Part shown: piece after piece, positions 1 through 5,892 of the stretch
Layout of the letters: every line of letters begins with the position of its first letter
Position numbering within the stretch: position 1 is the stretch's first letter
Source: JAWCLZ01 sp037443105
GTDB lineage: Archaea > Halobacteriota > JAWCLZ01
DNA: 12,228 bases
Reading direction: 5' to 3'
Assembly: GCA_037443105.1 (NCBI GenBank)
Contig: JBBIOZ010000047.1
Coordinates: forward strand, 1 to 12,228
Notes under the pieces: generated by a model
What the model saw: the letters and a program-made list of their open reading frames with translations, nothing else
Database searches by the model: none
What the model was told of the DNA's origin: nothing
Made by a program: the position numbers and the translations under genes

Positions 1-103
1 AAGGTTCTTCCTCCTCCTCGATTTTGCCAATTCTTATCTCCACGTTCTGCATTCCTTCAACTTCATATCTCATTTTTTCCTTTGCCTCAATCTTTGGTGC
101 CAT
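1..103 (-). CDS. Left-edge gene fragment, possible CdhA N-terminus
   Basis: Only the first 34 codons are inside the window. They read MAPKIEAKEKMRYEV, then a segment ending in VEIRIGKIEEEEEP. The ATG at 103-101 has a strong SD, AGGAGG at 120-115, 11 nt upstream, so a real start is likely. An ATG at 111-109 is in another frame and stops after 13 codons. A short charged N-terminus with an IGKI-plus-acidic run resembles what I remember of the alpha subunit of acetyl-CoA decarbonylase/synthase (CdhA, the Ni-Fe CO dehydrogenase subunit). None of the cysteine clusters that would prove this lie inside the window. Treat the assignment as a weak inference; that a gene starts here is much better supported. 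Confidence 0.4.
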   Translation of the reverse strand, partial: MAPKIEAKEKMRYEVEGMQNVEIRIGKIEEEEEP

Positions 104-114
104 AAATCCATTTT

Positions 115-120
115 CCTCCT
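115..120 (-). promoter_or_regulatory. Shine-Dalgarno of the left-edge gene
   Basis: The plus strand reads CCTCCT, giving AGGAGG on the minus strand, 11 nt before the ATG at 103. It decides this start over the out-of-frame ATG at 111. Further upstream on the same strand, TTTATTTG (about 149-156) could be a TATA box, but many AT-rich stretches here would fit as well. Confidence 0.6.
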
Positions 121-270
121 CAACTGCAGAAGTCACCAATCCTATTCAAATAAATTGTCGCTTTTGCTGACACTTTCTCAACTCAAATAGAGTCTTTATC
201 CTATTAAGCTCTGCAATTGATTTAAATCTTGCGAAATAGATCGGCAGAGCACAGAGAAAAATAAAATTAA

Positions 271-648
271 TTATTGATCGTGTTCTTTTTGCTGAGATAC
301 CTTTGGCTCAACTATCTTCCATTTTCCATCCTCAAGTTTGCGGTAGTAACACGAGTAGTAGCCCTCATGGCAGGCAGCTGTGATTTGCTCTACCTTAAAT
401 AAAAGGGAATCGCCATCGCAATCTATTCTCACTTCTTTAATATATTGAAAATGACCGGAACTCTCGCCCTTAACCCATAGCCTGCGGCGGCTTCTGCTGT
501 AGAAGCACATTCTACCTGTTGACAGGCTTCTCTCAAGCGCTTCCTTATTCATAAATGCACACATTAGCACTTCATTGGTCTTGAAGTCTTGCACAACAGC
601 GGCGATCAATCCATCTTTGAAATTTATCTCTCGCAATAGCTCGTTCAT
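271..648 (-). CDS. hisI: Phosphoribosyl-AMP cyclohydrolase
   Basis: HisI hydrolyses phosphoribosyl-AMP to ProFAR in histidine biosynthesis, a cytoplasmic Zn- and Mg-dependent step. From the ATG start the protein is 125 residues, the usual length for the stand-alone archaeal enzyme with no HisE fusion. Family motifs appear in order: VVQDFKTNEVLMCAFMN (about 18-34), FYSRSRRRLW (49-58), KGESSGHFQ (60-68), the metal-binding DCDGD (76-80) and CHEGYYSC (93-100). The cysteines of the last two motifs are the Zn ligands of the family. An in-frame GTG at 657 would add three residues. The ATG at 648 is preferred because GTGAGG overlaps that GTG and could serve as a closely spaced SD. No other his gene is nearby. 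A TATA-like tract lies about 55-70 nt upstream. Confidence 0.93.
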   Translation of the reverse strand: MNELLREINFKDGLIAAVVQDFKTNEVLMCAFMNKEALERSLSTGRMCFYSRSRRRLWVKGESSGHFQYIKEVRIDCDGDSLLFKVEQITAACHEGYYSCYYRKLEDGKWKIVEPKVSQQKEHDQ

Positions 649-699
649 AATCCTCACTATCGCTTTTGAATATAAAGTAGTATTGGAAAAATCGAGAAA

Positions 700-722
700 A
701 AGAGAAAATTATAAAAGTTATA
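700..722 (-). promoter_or_regulatory. Candidate TATA region for hisI
   Basis: The minus strand here reads TTATAACTTTTATAATTTTC, a TATA-like run about 55-70 nt before the hisI ATG. A start site about 25 nt downstream would leave a 5' leader of roughly 30 nt. The same T-rich stretch may also act as the run-out of the terminator hairpin at 744-771. This rests on composition and spacing only. Confidence 0.3.
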
Positions 723-743
723 AATAAAAGATTGGTTTGAATA

Positions 744-771
744 GAGGGCGCCCCAAATTTTGAGGCGCCTC
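744..771 (-). terminator. GC-rich hairpin ending the thioesterase-GNAT transcript
   Basis: GAGGGCGCC (744-752) pairs with GGCGCCTC (764-771): 8 bp with one bulged G around an 11-nt loop. Reading on the minus strand, it is followed by several T runs (TTTT, TTTAT, TTTTATAATTTT) before hisI. It lies 90 nt past the GNAT stop at 862 and is the only strong hairpin in this 213-bp spacer, so transcription termination is the simplest reading. Being nearly symmetric, it could also act on the other strand, but no gene reads into it from that side. Confidence 0.5.
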
Positions 772-861
772 ACCCTCCTTCCTCTTTCCTCATTACATCT
801 TAGTTGAAGAATCACCTTAATTGCATATATAGCTTTTGCTCGCTTCCGATTGCTTTGATTA

Positions 862-1428
862 TTACCACCCTTCAGCCTCTTCAGGTGGTATGTAGAACTT
901 TGACATCACCACTATATCGTGCACCACTCCATCATCTGAAATGAAGTGCTCCTTGAGCATTGCTTCTTCCTCGTAGCCAAGTGCTTCCATGAATCTTATA
1001 GCCTTTATATCGCTGGAAACAAGCTCGCTGTATAGCTTGCTGATTCCCATTTTTGACTCAGCTATTTCTTCAATGAATTTCAGCAGCTCCTTACCCAAGC
1101 CTTTGCCTCGGTAATCTCGATGCACTGTAACGCTAACTCTGCCCACGTGCTTGCATCGATGCAGGCAGAAATCTAGCGATGCATCGCCTATAATTACTCC
1201 ATCTTTCTCCGCAATGATGGGCAGAGTTTTGCTATAATCAAGTTCTTCAACCCAGCGCTTTATGAGTTTCTTATCCTTTATATTATGCTTCAAATACTTA
1301 GCATCTTCTGTGGATACATAGTCGAAAAAAGAAATGAATGCTTCTTCATCTTCCTTTGTTAACTCGCGAAGCGTTACCTTAGTGCCATCTTTGAGAGTAA
1401 CCACTTTGCTATATTGATATTTCGCCAA
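862..1428 (-). CDS. GNAT-family N-acetyltransferase
   Basis: This is a GCN5-related acetyltransferase of 188 residues that should transfer the acetyl group of acetyl-CoA to an amine; the substrate cannot be told. The acetyl-CoA (motif A) signature is VSVTVHRDYRGKGLGKELL, with the RxxGxG core at residues 104-112. It is followed by a motif-B segment, SDIKAIRFMEALGYEEEA (about 139-156). The chosen start is TTG at 1428-1426 because a near-perfect SD, GGAGGTGAT (1440-1432), sits just upstream. An in-frame ATG at 1464 would give 200 residues, but the SD would then lie inside the coding region as Trp-Glu-Val-Ile. The gene follows the thioesterase on the same strand after 41 nt, probably in the same transcript. 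It could be a protein or small-molecule acetylase. Confidence 0.85.
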   Translation of the reverse strand: MAKYQYSKVVTLKDGTKVTLRELTKEDEEAFISFFDYVSTEDAKYLKHNIKDKKLIKRWVEELDYSKTLPIIAEKDGVIIGDASLDFCLHRCKHVGRVSVTVHRDYRGKGLGKELLKFIEEIAESKMGISKLYSELVSSDIKAIRFMEALGYEEEAMLKEHFISDDGVVHDIVVMSKFYIPPEEAEGW

Positions 1429-1431
1429 AAT

Positions 1432-1440
1432 TATCACCTC
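1432..1440 (-). promoter_or_regulatory. Strong Shine-Dalgarno deciding a TTG start
   Basis: The minus strand reads GGAGGTGAT, which matches the archaeal 16S 3' end almost perfectly, followed by AATT and TTG. The gap from GGAGG to TTG is 8 nt. It supports initiation at the TTG (1428) rather than at the ATG 36 nt upstream. Confidence 0.75.
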
Positions 1441-1469
1441 CCATATTTTTTTTAACTTATCCATATTAC

Positions 1470-1889
1470 TTATATCTTTGGATTACCCCTCAGCTTTTTC
1501 GCGATATCCTCGGGGATGGGAATTGGATTCCAAGCATCGTCTATTGCTACGCAGGTTATTGTTCCACTTGCTAAAAACTGCTTCGTCTCCTTTTTATATA
1601 TCTTGAATTCAAAAATCGCGGCCTTCTCTCGAAGTTCTTTTAAAGAAGTATGGAGTTCAAGTAAATCATCATATCTAGCTGGCGCTTTATACTGCGCGAA
1701 GGACTCAACTATTGGAAAGCCAATTTTGCGCTCCCTATTGCGGAAGAGCTCCTCAGGCTTTATTCCGCAGGATCTGAGATATTCATCCAAGCCAGATTTA
1801 AAATAGCGCAGGTAGCTCACGAAGTAGACCACGCCAAATGGATCGGTATCTCCAAATCTAACTCTAACTTCAGTGATATTCGTGTTCAC
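1470..1889 (-). CDS. YbgC/4-hydroxybenzoyl-CoA-type hotdog thioesterase
   Basis: This single-domain acyl-CoA thioesterase has 139 residues, normal for the YbgC/FcbB-like hotdog family, and would hydrolyse a CoA thioester in the cytoplasm. The family signature VRFGDTDPFGVVYFVSYLRYF lies at residues 10-30, and Asp16 of the DTDxxGVVY core is the expected catalytic residue. A long helix (KSGLDEYLRSCG, 31-42) and beta strands carrying FPIVESFAQYKAP and ASGTITCVAID follow as in the family. The start codon is GTG with no SD. A TATA-like TTAATATT centred near 1915, about 26 nt upstream, fits a leaderless mRNA beginning at the GTG. The gene is divergent from hel308 and cotranscribed with the downstream acetyltransferase. 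The acyl substrate is unknown. Confidence 0.85.
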   Translation of the reverse strand: MNTNITEVRVRFGDTDPFGVVYFVSYLRYFKSGLDEYLRSCGIKPEELFRNRERKIGFPIVESFAQYKAPARYDDLLELHTSLKELREKAAIFEFKIYKKETKQFLASGTITCVAIDDAWNPIPIPEDIAKKLRGNPKI

Positions 1890-1910
1890 AACTTTATGTT
1901 GGAATTAGCT

Positions 1911-1920
1911 GAATATTAAG
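1911..1920 (-). promoter_or_regulatory. Candidate TATA box for the thioesterase
   Basis: The minus strand reads CTTAATATTC, centred about 26 nt before the GTG start, the distance expected when transcription begins at the start codon. The 83-bp spacer also has to contain the hel308 promoter on the other strand; ACTATTTTTT (about 1939-1948) sits about 30 nt before its ATG. Confidence 0.35.
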
Positions 1921-1972
1921 CCTTTGCTTATTGCAAAAACTATTTTTTGCCGGCGCAGTATTTTAATTTGAA

Positions 1973-4153
1973 ATGAAGATCAGCGAGTTAAATGAATATC
2001 TACCGCAGGAAGTATTGAAGCTTTATGAATCAGAGGGAATTAGAGAGCTATATCCACCTCAAGCTGAAGCTGTGCGGCTGGGAATATTTGAGGGTAAAAA
2101 TATTCTCGCTGCTATTCCAACTGCCAGCGGCAAAACCTTGATAGCTGAGTTCGCCATGCTTAACTCAATTTTAAATAAAGGAGGAAAGGCTCTTTATATA
2201 GTGCCGCTGCGAGCTCTGGCGAATGAGAAGTATGAGTATTTTTCAAGGTTCAATAAATTTAATATAAAGGTTGGAATCTCAACCGGGGATTTTGACAAAC
2301 GCGATGAATGGCTGGGCAGAAATGATATAATAGTTGCAACTTCAGAGAAAGCTGATTCCCTGCTGCGCAATCAATCACCTTGGATGGATGAAATAACTGT
2401 GATAGTTGTGGATGAAATCCATTTGATAGATCAAGCGGATCGCGGCCCCACTCTCGAAGTAACAGTTGCAAAACTCAGAAAGCTTAATCCAAGTGCACAG
2501 GTCTTAGCTTTAAGTGCAACCATAGGCAATCCAGAGGAACTTGCCTCTTGGTTACAGGCAGAGCTGCTGGTGAGCGACTTCAGACCCGTGGAATTGAAGG
2601 AGGGTGTTTTCTTCGGCAAAGTAATTTTTTTCAAAGAGGATAAAAGAGAGGTCGAACTTGAGGAAAAGGATGAAACAGTTGCACTTGCACTGGATACGGT
2701 TAAAGAAGGGGGGCAGTGCCTCATCTTCACAAGCACTAGGAGAAATGCTGAGAGCATTGCGATGAGAATAAGCAGAATTTTAAAGAGCAAAAAAATCTCC
2801 TCTGCCCTAGATCTCGCGAGAGCAGTTGAGGCAACTGCTGAAACTGAGGTCTGCAGAAAACTCGCAGCTTGCTTGGAAGGGGGCGCTGCCTTTCATCACG
2901 CTGGTTTGAGAGCAGATCATAGGAAGGTCATCGAGGATGGATTTCGAGGGGGTAGAATTAAAATTGTTGCCTGCACCCCAACGCTAGCTGCAGGGCTTAA
3001 TCTACCGGCAAGACGCGTGATAATTAAAGAATATAAGCGCTATGATCCAAACTTTGGATCGCAGCCACTGCCTGTACTTGAAGTAAAGCAAATGGGAGGT
3101 AGAGCAGGCAGACCCGGCCTGGACCCCTATGGTGAGGCCGTGCTCTTGGCAAAGAGCCATAATGAACTTCTCAAGCTCACGGCTGAATACATCAATGCCA
3201 AGCCAGAGAGAATATATTCAAAACTTGGCACCGAGCCGGCGCTTCGCAGCCACGTGCTTTCTTTAATTGCAACTGGATTTGCAGATACAAAAGCTGAACT
3301 TCAGGACTTCATAATGACAACTTTCTTTGGTTTCCAGCGTTTAGATAGAGGAATAAAACTTGAGCCGCTGCTGAGCAAATTAATTGCTTTCTTTGAGGGT
3401 GAAAAAATGATTTCAGTTCAAGGGGAATTTTTATCGCCAACTTCGCTTGGAAGTCTGATCTCAAGGCTTTACATCGACCCTCTCTCTGCTTCGATCATGA
3501 TTAAAGCCTTGGGTAGATCAAGGCAGCCTTCTACATTTGCTTTGCTGCACACCATCTGCAGCACGCCTGATATGCGCCGCCTGTACCTTCGCAGCAAAGA
3601 TTATGACTGGATTTTAAATGTTTTGGTAGAAAGAGAAGGTGAGCTGCTGGAGCATAAGAGCCCATCCGATGGCGAGGAATATGAATGGTATTTGAGCGAG
3701 GTTAAAACTGCTTTGATGCTGGAAAGCTGGATATCTGAGGAAAAAGAGGAGCATATTGCTCAGCGATTCAACATCGGCCCTGGAGATATAAGAGCACTTG
3801 CTGAAACCGCAGAGTGGCTGGCACATGCATTGGCAGAGCTATCGAGGCATCTGAAGCACCCTGCTAGTAAACTGGCGAGAGAACTTGAGCAGCGACTTAG
3901 ATATGGAGCTGGAACTGAGCTTTTACCCCTGATACAGCTCAAGGAGGTAGGGAGGGTGCGGGCTAGGATGCTTTATAGCTCAGGCTATCGCGACCTTGAA
4001 GCATTGAGAAATGCAAGTGTTGAAGAACTGGCAAGGGTGCCAGCGATCGGCGAGAAAATAGCGAGGAAGATCTTGCAGCAGGTGTGGGGAGGAATCCGCA
4101 TCGAAGAAGGGGAGGAAGAGATAATACACAAGCAGTCCAAGCTGCTGGAATAG
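1973..4153 (+). CDS. hel308: ATP-dependent DNA helicase Hel308
   Basis: Hel308 is an archaeal superfamily 2, 3'-to-5' DNA helicase acting at stalled or damaged replication forks. The protein has 726 residues, the usual length. Motifs in order: Q-motif PPQAEA (28-33), Walker A IPTASGKT (48-55), Ia VPLRALANEKYE (78-89), Ib STGDFD (103-108), Walker B DEIH (147-150), III LSATIGN (180-186), IV IFTSTRRNAES (251-261), V FHHAGL and TPTLAAGLNLPAR (308-347), VI QMGGRAGRPG (373-382). The remaining part fits the winged-helix and ratchet domains. Near the C-terminus, residues about 648-705 form helix-hairpin-helix modules (LKEVGRVRARMLYSSGY, LARVPAIGEKIARKIL). The ATG follows an AT-rich stretch without an SD, so the mRNA is probably leaderless. 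All key helicase residues look intact. The gene converges on the histidine kinase with a 3-bp gap. Confidence 0.96.
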   Translation: MKISELNEYLPQEVLKLYESEGIRELYPPQAEAVRLGIFEGKNILAAIPTASGKTLIAEFAMLNSILNKGGKALYIVPLRALANEKYEYFSRFNKFNIKVGISTGDFDKRDEWLGRNDIIVATSEKADSLLRNQSPWMDEITVIVVDEIHLIDQADRGPTLEVTVAKLRKLNPSAQVLALSATIGNPEELASWLQAELLVSDFRPVELKEGVFFGKVIFFKEDKREVELEEKDETVALALDTVKEGGQCLIFTSTRRNAESIAMRISRILKSKKISSALDLARAVEATAETEVCRKLAACLEGGAAFHHAGLRADHRKVIEDGFRGGRIKIVACTPTLAAGLNLPARRVIIKEYKRYDPNFGSQPLPVLEVKQMGGRAGRPGLDPYGEAVLLAKSHNELLKLTAEYINAKPERIYSKLGTEPALRSHVLSLIATGFADTKAELQDFIMTTFFGFQRLDRGIKLEPLLSKLIAFFEGEKMISVQGEFLSPTSLGSLISRLYIDPLSASIMIKALGRSRQPSTFALLHTICSTPDMRRLYLRSKDYDWILNVLVEREGELLEHKSPSDGEEYEWYLSEVKTALMLESWISEEKEEHIAQRFNIGPGDIRALAETAEWLAHALAELSRHLKHPASKLARELEQRLRYGAGTELLPLIQLKEVGRVRARMLYSSGYRDLEALRNASVEELARVPAIGEKIARKILQQVWGGIRIEEGEEEIIHKQSKLLE

Positions 4154-4156
4154 CTG

Positions 4157-4849
4157 TTAAGAAGCTAGAGATGTTTTACACTTTGGAAGTATTACCACGA
4201 ATTTAGTGCCTTTTGCTGAATTCCCTTTAACTCTATCCTCAACCCATACTTTTCCACCGGTTTTCTCCACAATGGTTTTCACAAGATATAAACCAAGGCC
4301 TTTGGATCTGGCTGCTTGACTATTGAAAAGTTTTTTCTTAAGCTCATCCGGTATACCCTTTCCATTGTCTTCAATTGTAATCTTATAGAACTGCTTGCTT
4401 CCCCTAGTATAATCTTCAACATCTATGCTGATTTTAACTCTCTTTTTACCGGCGTGCTTGATAGCATTATCAATGAGATTAGCAAATACATCCCTCACGA
4501 GAGGGCTGGAATTTATGATTAGATTTTTTCTGGGGCTGTATTTTATCTTAACTTCTCTATCTTTGACTGATGTGGAGAATTCCTCGACTATTTCTTTAAT
4601 TATGCTATCGAGATTCAATGGCTCAGGTTTGATCGCTCCAGCTTGTTTAATCTTTTCAACGTTTTCAATTAATCTTGCAGAGCTTTGAAATGCCTTCAAA
4701 ACTTTTTCTCCAAATTGCCTTTGCTTCTCCCCCAAGTTTTTATCCTCAAGCAATAGCTCGAGATACCCCAAGCCCACTTGATTTATGTTTTTGATATCGT
4801 GGCAAATAATATCTAAAAGCAGTTCAATGTTTCTCTTTTCGGAATCCAT
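4157..4849 (-). CDS. Sensor-less histidine kinase
   Basis: This 230-residue protein consists of a phosphotransfer helix pair and an ATP-binding domain only. The H-box is LLDIICHDIKN with the probable phosphoacceptor His17. The HATPase_c domain has N-box ANLIDNAIKHA (N124 and N128), G1 box DNGKGIP (161-167) and G2 box GLGLYLVKTIVE (184-195). There is no transmembrane segment, PAS, GAF or HAMP domain before the H-box, so it must sense through a partner protein or act as a cytoplasmic transmitter. No response regulator is adjacent. The ATG at 4849 is the only plausible start; Met occurs nowhere else before the H-box, and no SD is visible. The gene converges with hel308 and follows the terminator of the valS operon. 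The activity is well supported; the signal is unknown. Confidence 0.88.
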   Translation of the reverse strand: MDSEKRNIELLLDIICHDIKNINQVGLGYLELLLEDKNLGEKQRQFGEKVLKAFQSSARLIENVEKIKQAGAIKPEPLNLDSIIKEIVEEFSTSVKDREVKIKYSPRKNLIINSSPLVRDVFANLIDNAIKHAGKKRVKISIDVEDYTRGSKQFYKITIEDNGKGIPDELKKKLFNSQAARSKGLGLYLVKTIVEKTGGKVWVEDRVKGNSAKGTKFVVILPKCKTSLAS

Positions 4850-4892
4850 CTATTTTATATTTATAAAAATCTAGTACTAAAAGATGTCGATT

Positions 4893-4919
4893 GCAGGGTT
4901 GATTGAAATTAATCCCTGC
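4893..4919 (-). terminator. Terminator hairpin of the valS operon
   Basis: GCAGGG (4893-4898) pairs with CCCTGC (4914-4919). Three more A-T pairs (4902-4904 with 4911-4913) form after a 3-nt bulge, leaving a 6-nt loop. On the minus strand T runs follow (ATCTTTTAG, GATTTTTATAA) before the kinase gene. The stem includes the last codons and the TAA (4911-4909) of the DUF2240-type gene, so the terminator overlaps the coding end. It would separate this operon from the kinase. Confidence 0.5.
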
Positions 4920-5370
4920 TTATTAGCTCCATAAATGCTTTCTCTACCAGATCAGCTACTTCAATCCCTCTTTCCTTAGCCGCTAGCAAAGCTGCGACCT
5001 CAATGGTTACCAGCTTCGATAGAGATTCCTGCTTTTTATTAACCAACGCAACTGCATCTCTCCTGCTTAAATGACTGCCCATAATACGCTCAATTATTTG
5101 ATCAAAAACGGTTCGCTGCAGAATTGCCTTTAAATCAGGCTTGAAGCCAAATGGAGCTTCAACCACTTTTGGATCGAAGTTTGGCTTGATTTCATCTCCC
5201 TTTTTAATCAAAAGCCCTGCTTTCTCCGCCAGTGTTAAAACCTGCCTCGCCTCCTCAGGGGAAAACCAGCCTAGGTCTAGAGAGAGGGCAAAAACAAATT
5301 CGCTTGCAGTTAAAGAATTCTTCCCCCTTCTTTTGAATGGCTGTGCAACTGTTACAAGCAATTCACTCAT
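4909..5370 (-). CDS. DUF2240-type archaeal protein
   Basis: This 153-residue soluble protein resembles the archaeal DUF2240 family, which has no assigned function; the match is from memory of the N-terminal pattern. Residues 1-68 (VAQPFKRRGKNSLTASEF, FALSLDLGWFSPEEARQVL, then LAEKAGLLIKKGDEIKPNF) look like a winged-helix-type fold: helices ending in a short hairpin carrying GLLIKKGDEI. The C-terminal half is mostly helical (LKAILQRTVFDQIIERI, RRDAVALVNKKQESL). There is no cysteine, signal peptide or membrane segment. Its ATG overlaps the end of the upstream gene by 8 nt (ATGAGTGA), so translation is probably coupled, and it is the last gene of the valS operon. A nucleic-acid-binding role is suggested only by the winged-helix-like pattern and the company of valS. 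Confidence 0.75.
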   Translation of the reverse strand: MSELLVTVAQPFKRRGKNSLTASEFVFALSLDLGWFSPEEARQVLTLAEKAGLLIKKGDEIKPNFDPKVVEAPFGFKPDLKAILQRTVFDQIIERIMGSHLSRRDAVALVNKKQESLSKLVTIEVAALLAAKERGIEVADLVEKAFMELISRD

Positions 5371-5887
5371 GGCTCAATTTGATTTCCTCAACAATAGTAT
5401 TCGCAACCTCTGTGGAAGTAGTTTTTCCCGGGCCATCGATATGATTAACTATCAAGGTAAGCACATCGCCCTGCAGGTGCGCTCGCAGCAAAAAAGTATC
5501 CCCTTTAAAAGGTACGCCTAAGTATCCAGAGGCTAGGTAGCTATATTTCAAGTCAAGCTTGAAATCAATGATTCCATCCCTCTCCAAACTTTCAGCAATA
5601 ATTTCTGCCTTCTCGCGAAGCAGTGGTGAAAAATCTATACCTCTCTCAGCTATTCCAATAGAAAACTCTCTTTTAGCCTTTCCCATTCCACCTTTAGGCA
5701 GCTCTACTTCAAACAAGCCAAATTTCTTATTCAAACCTGCCATTACTCTTAAAAGATGAGCCAGATCTGATTTATATCGATACCTCTGCTCAAAATCTGG
5801 AGCACGATTTGGGAAGCGATGATACAGCCACTTTTTCATAGCAATACCTTCCTTCAATCTTCCATCTGAAAATAAATAGTTATCCAT
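5363..5887 (-). CDS. Uncharacterised protein between valS and a DUF2240-type gene
   Basis: I do not recognise this protein. From the ATG at 5887, 5 nt after the valS stop, it has 174 residues. An in-frame ATG at 5839 (158 residues) has an SD-like AAGGAAGG just upstream and may be the true start, because the first 16 residues look unstructured. The sequence has no cysteine, signal peptide or transmembrane segment. It opens with basic and aromatic residues (KKWLYHRFPNRAPDF, QRYRYKSDLAHLLR), continues with helix/strand alternation, and ends in LTLIVNHIDGPGKTTSTEVANTIVEEI. The GPGKTT string resembles a P-loop but lacks the GxxxxGKT spacing and lies near the C-terminus, so I do not call it one. 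The gene is cotranscribed with valS and overlaps the next gene by 8 nt. It is likely real from its tight operon packing. Confidence 0.75.
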   Translation of the reverse strand: MDNYLFSDGRLKEGIAMKKWLYHRFPNRAPDFEQRYRYKSDLAHLLRVMAGLNKKFGLFEVELPKGGMGKAKREFSIGIAERGIDFSPLLREKAEIIAESLERDGIIDFKLDLKYSYLASGYLGVPFKGDTFLLRAHLQGDVLTLIVNHIDGPGKTTSTEVANTIVEEIKLSHE

Positions 5888-5892
5888 TCGGT

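Noticed and set aside
1516..1806. Long open frames on the strand opposite the thioesterase, ValRS, Hel308 and Mer genes
   Set aside because: They lie wholly inside well-identified genes, have no SD and no recognisable motif. They reflect the codon composition of the genes they oppose.
5380..5420. P-loop NTPase motif (GPGKTT) in the unknown protein behind valS
   Set aside because: There is no GxxxxGK[ST] spacing, the motif lies near the C-terminus, and no Walker B follows.
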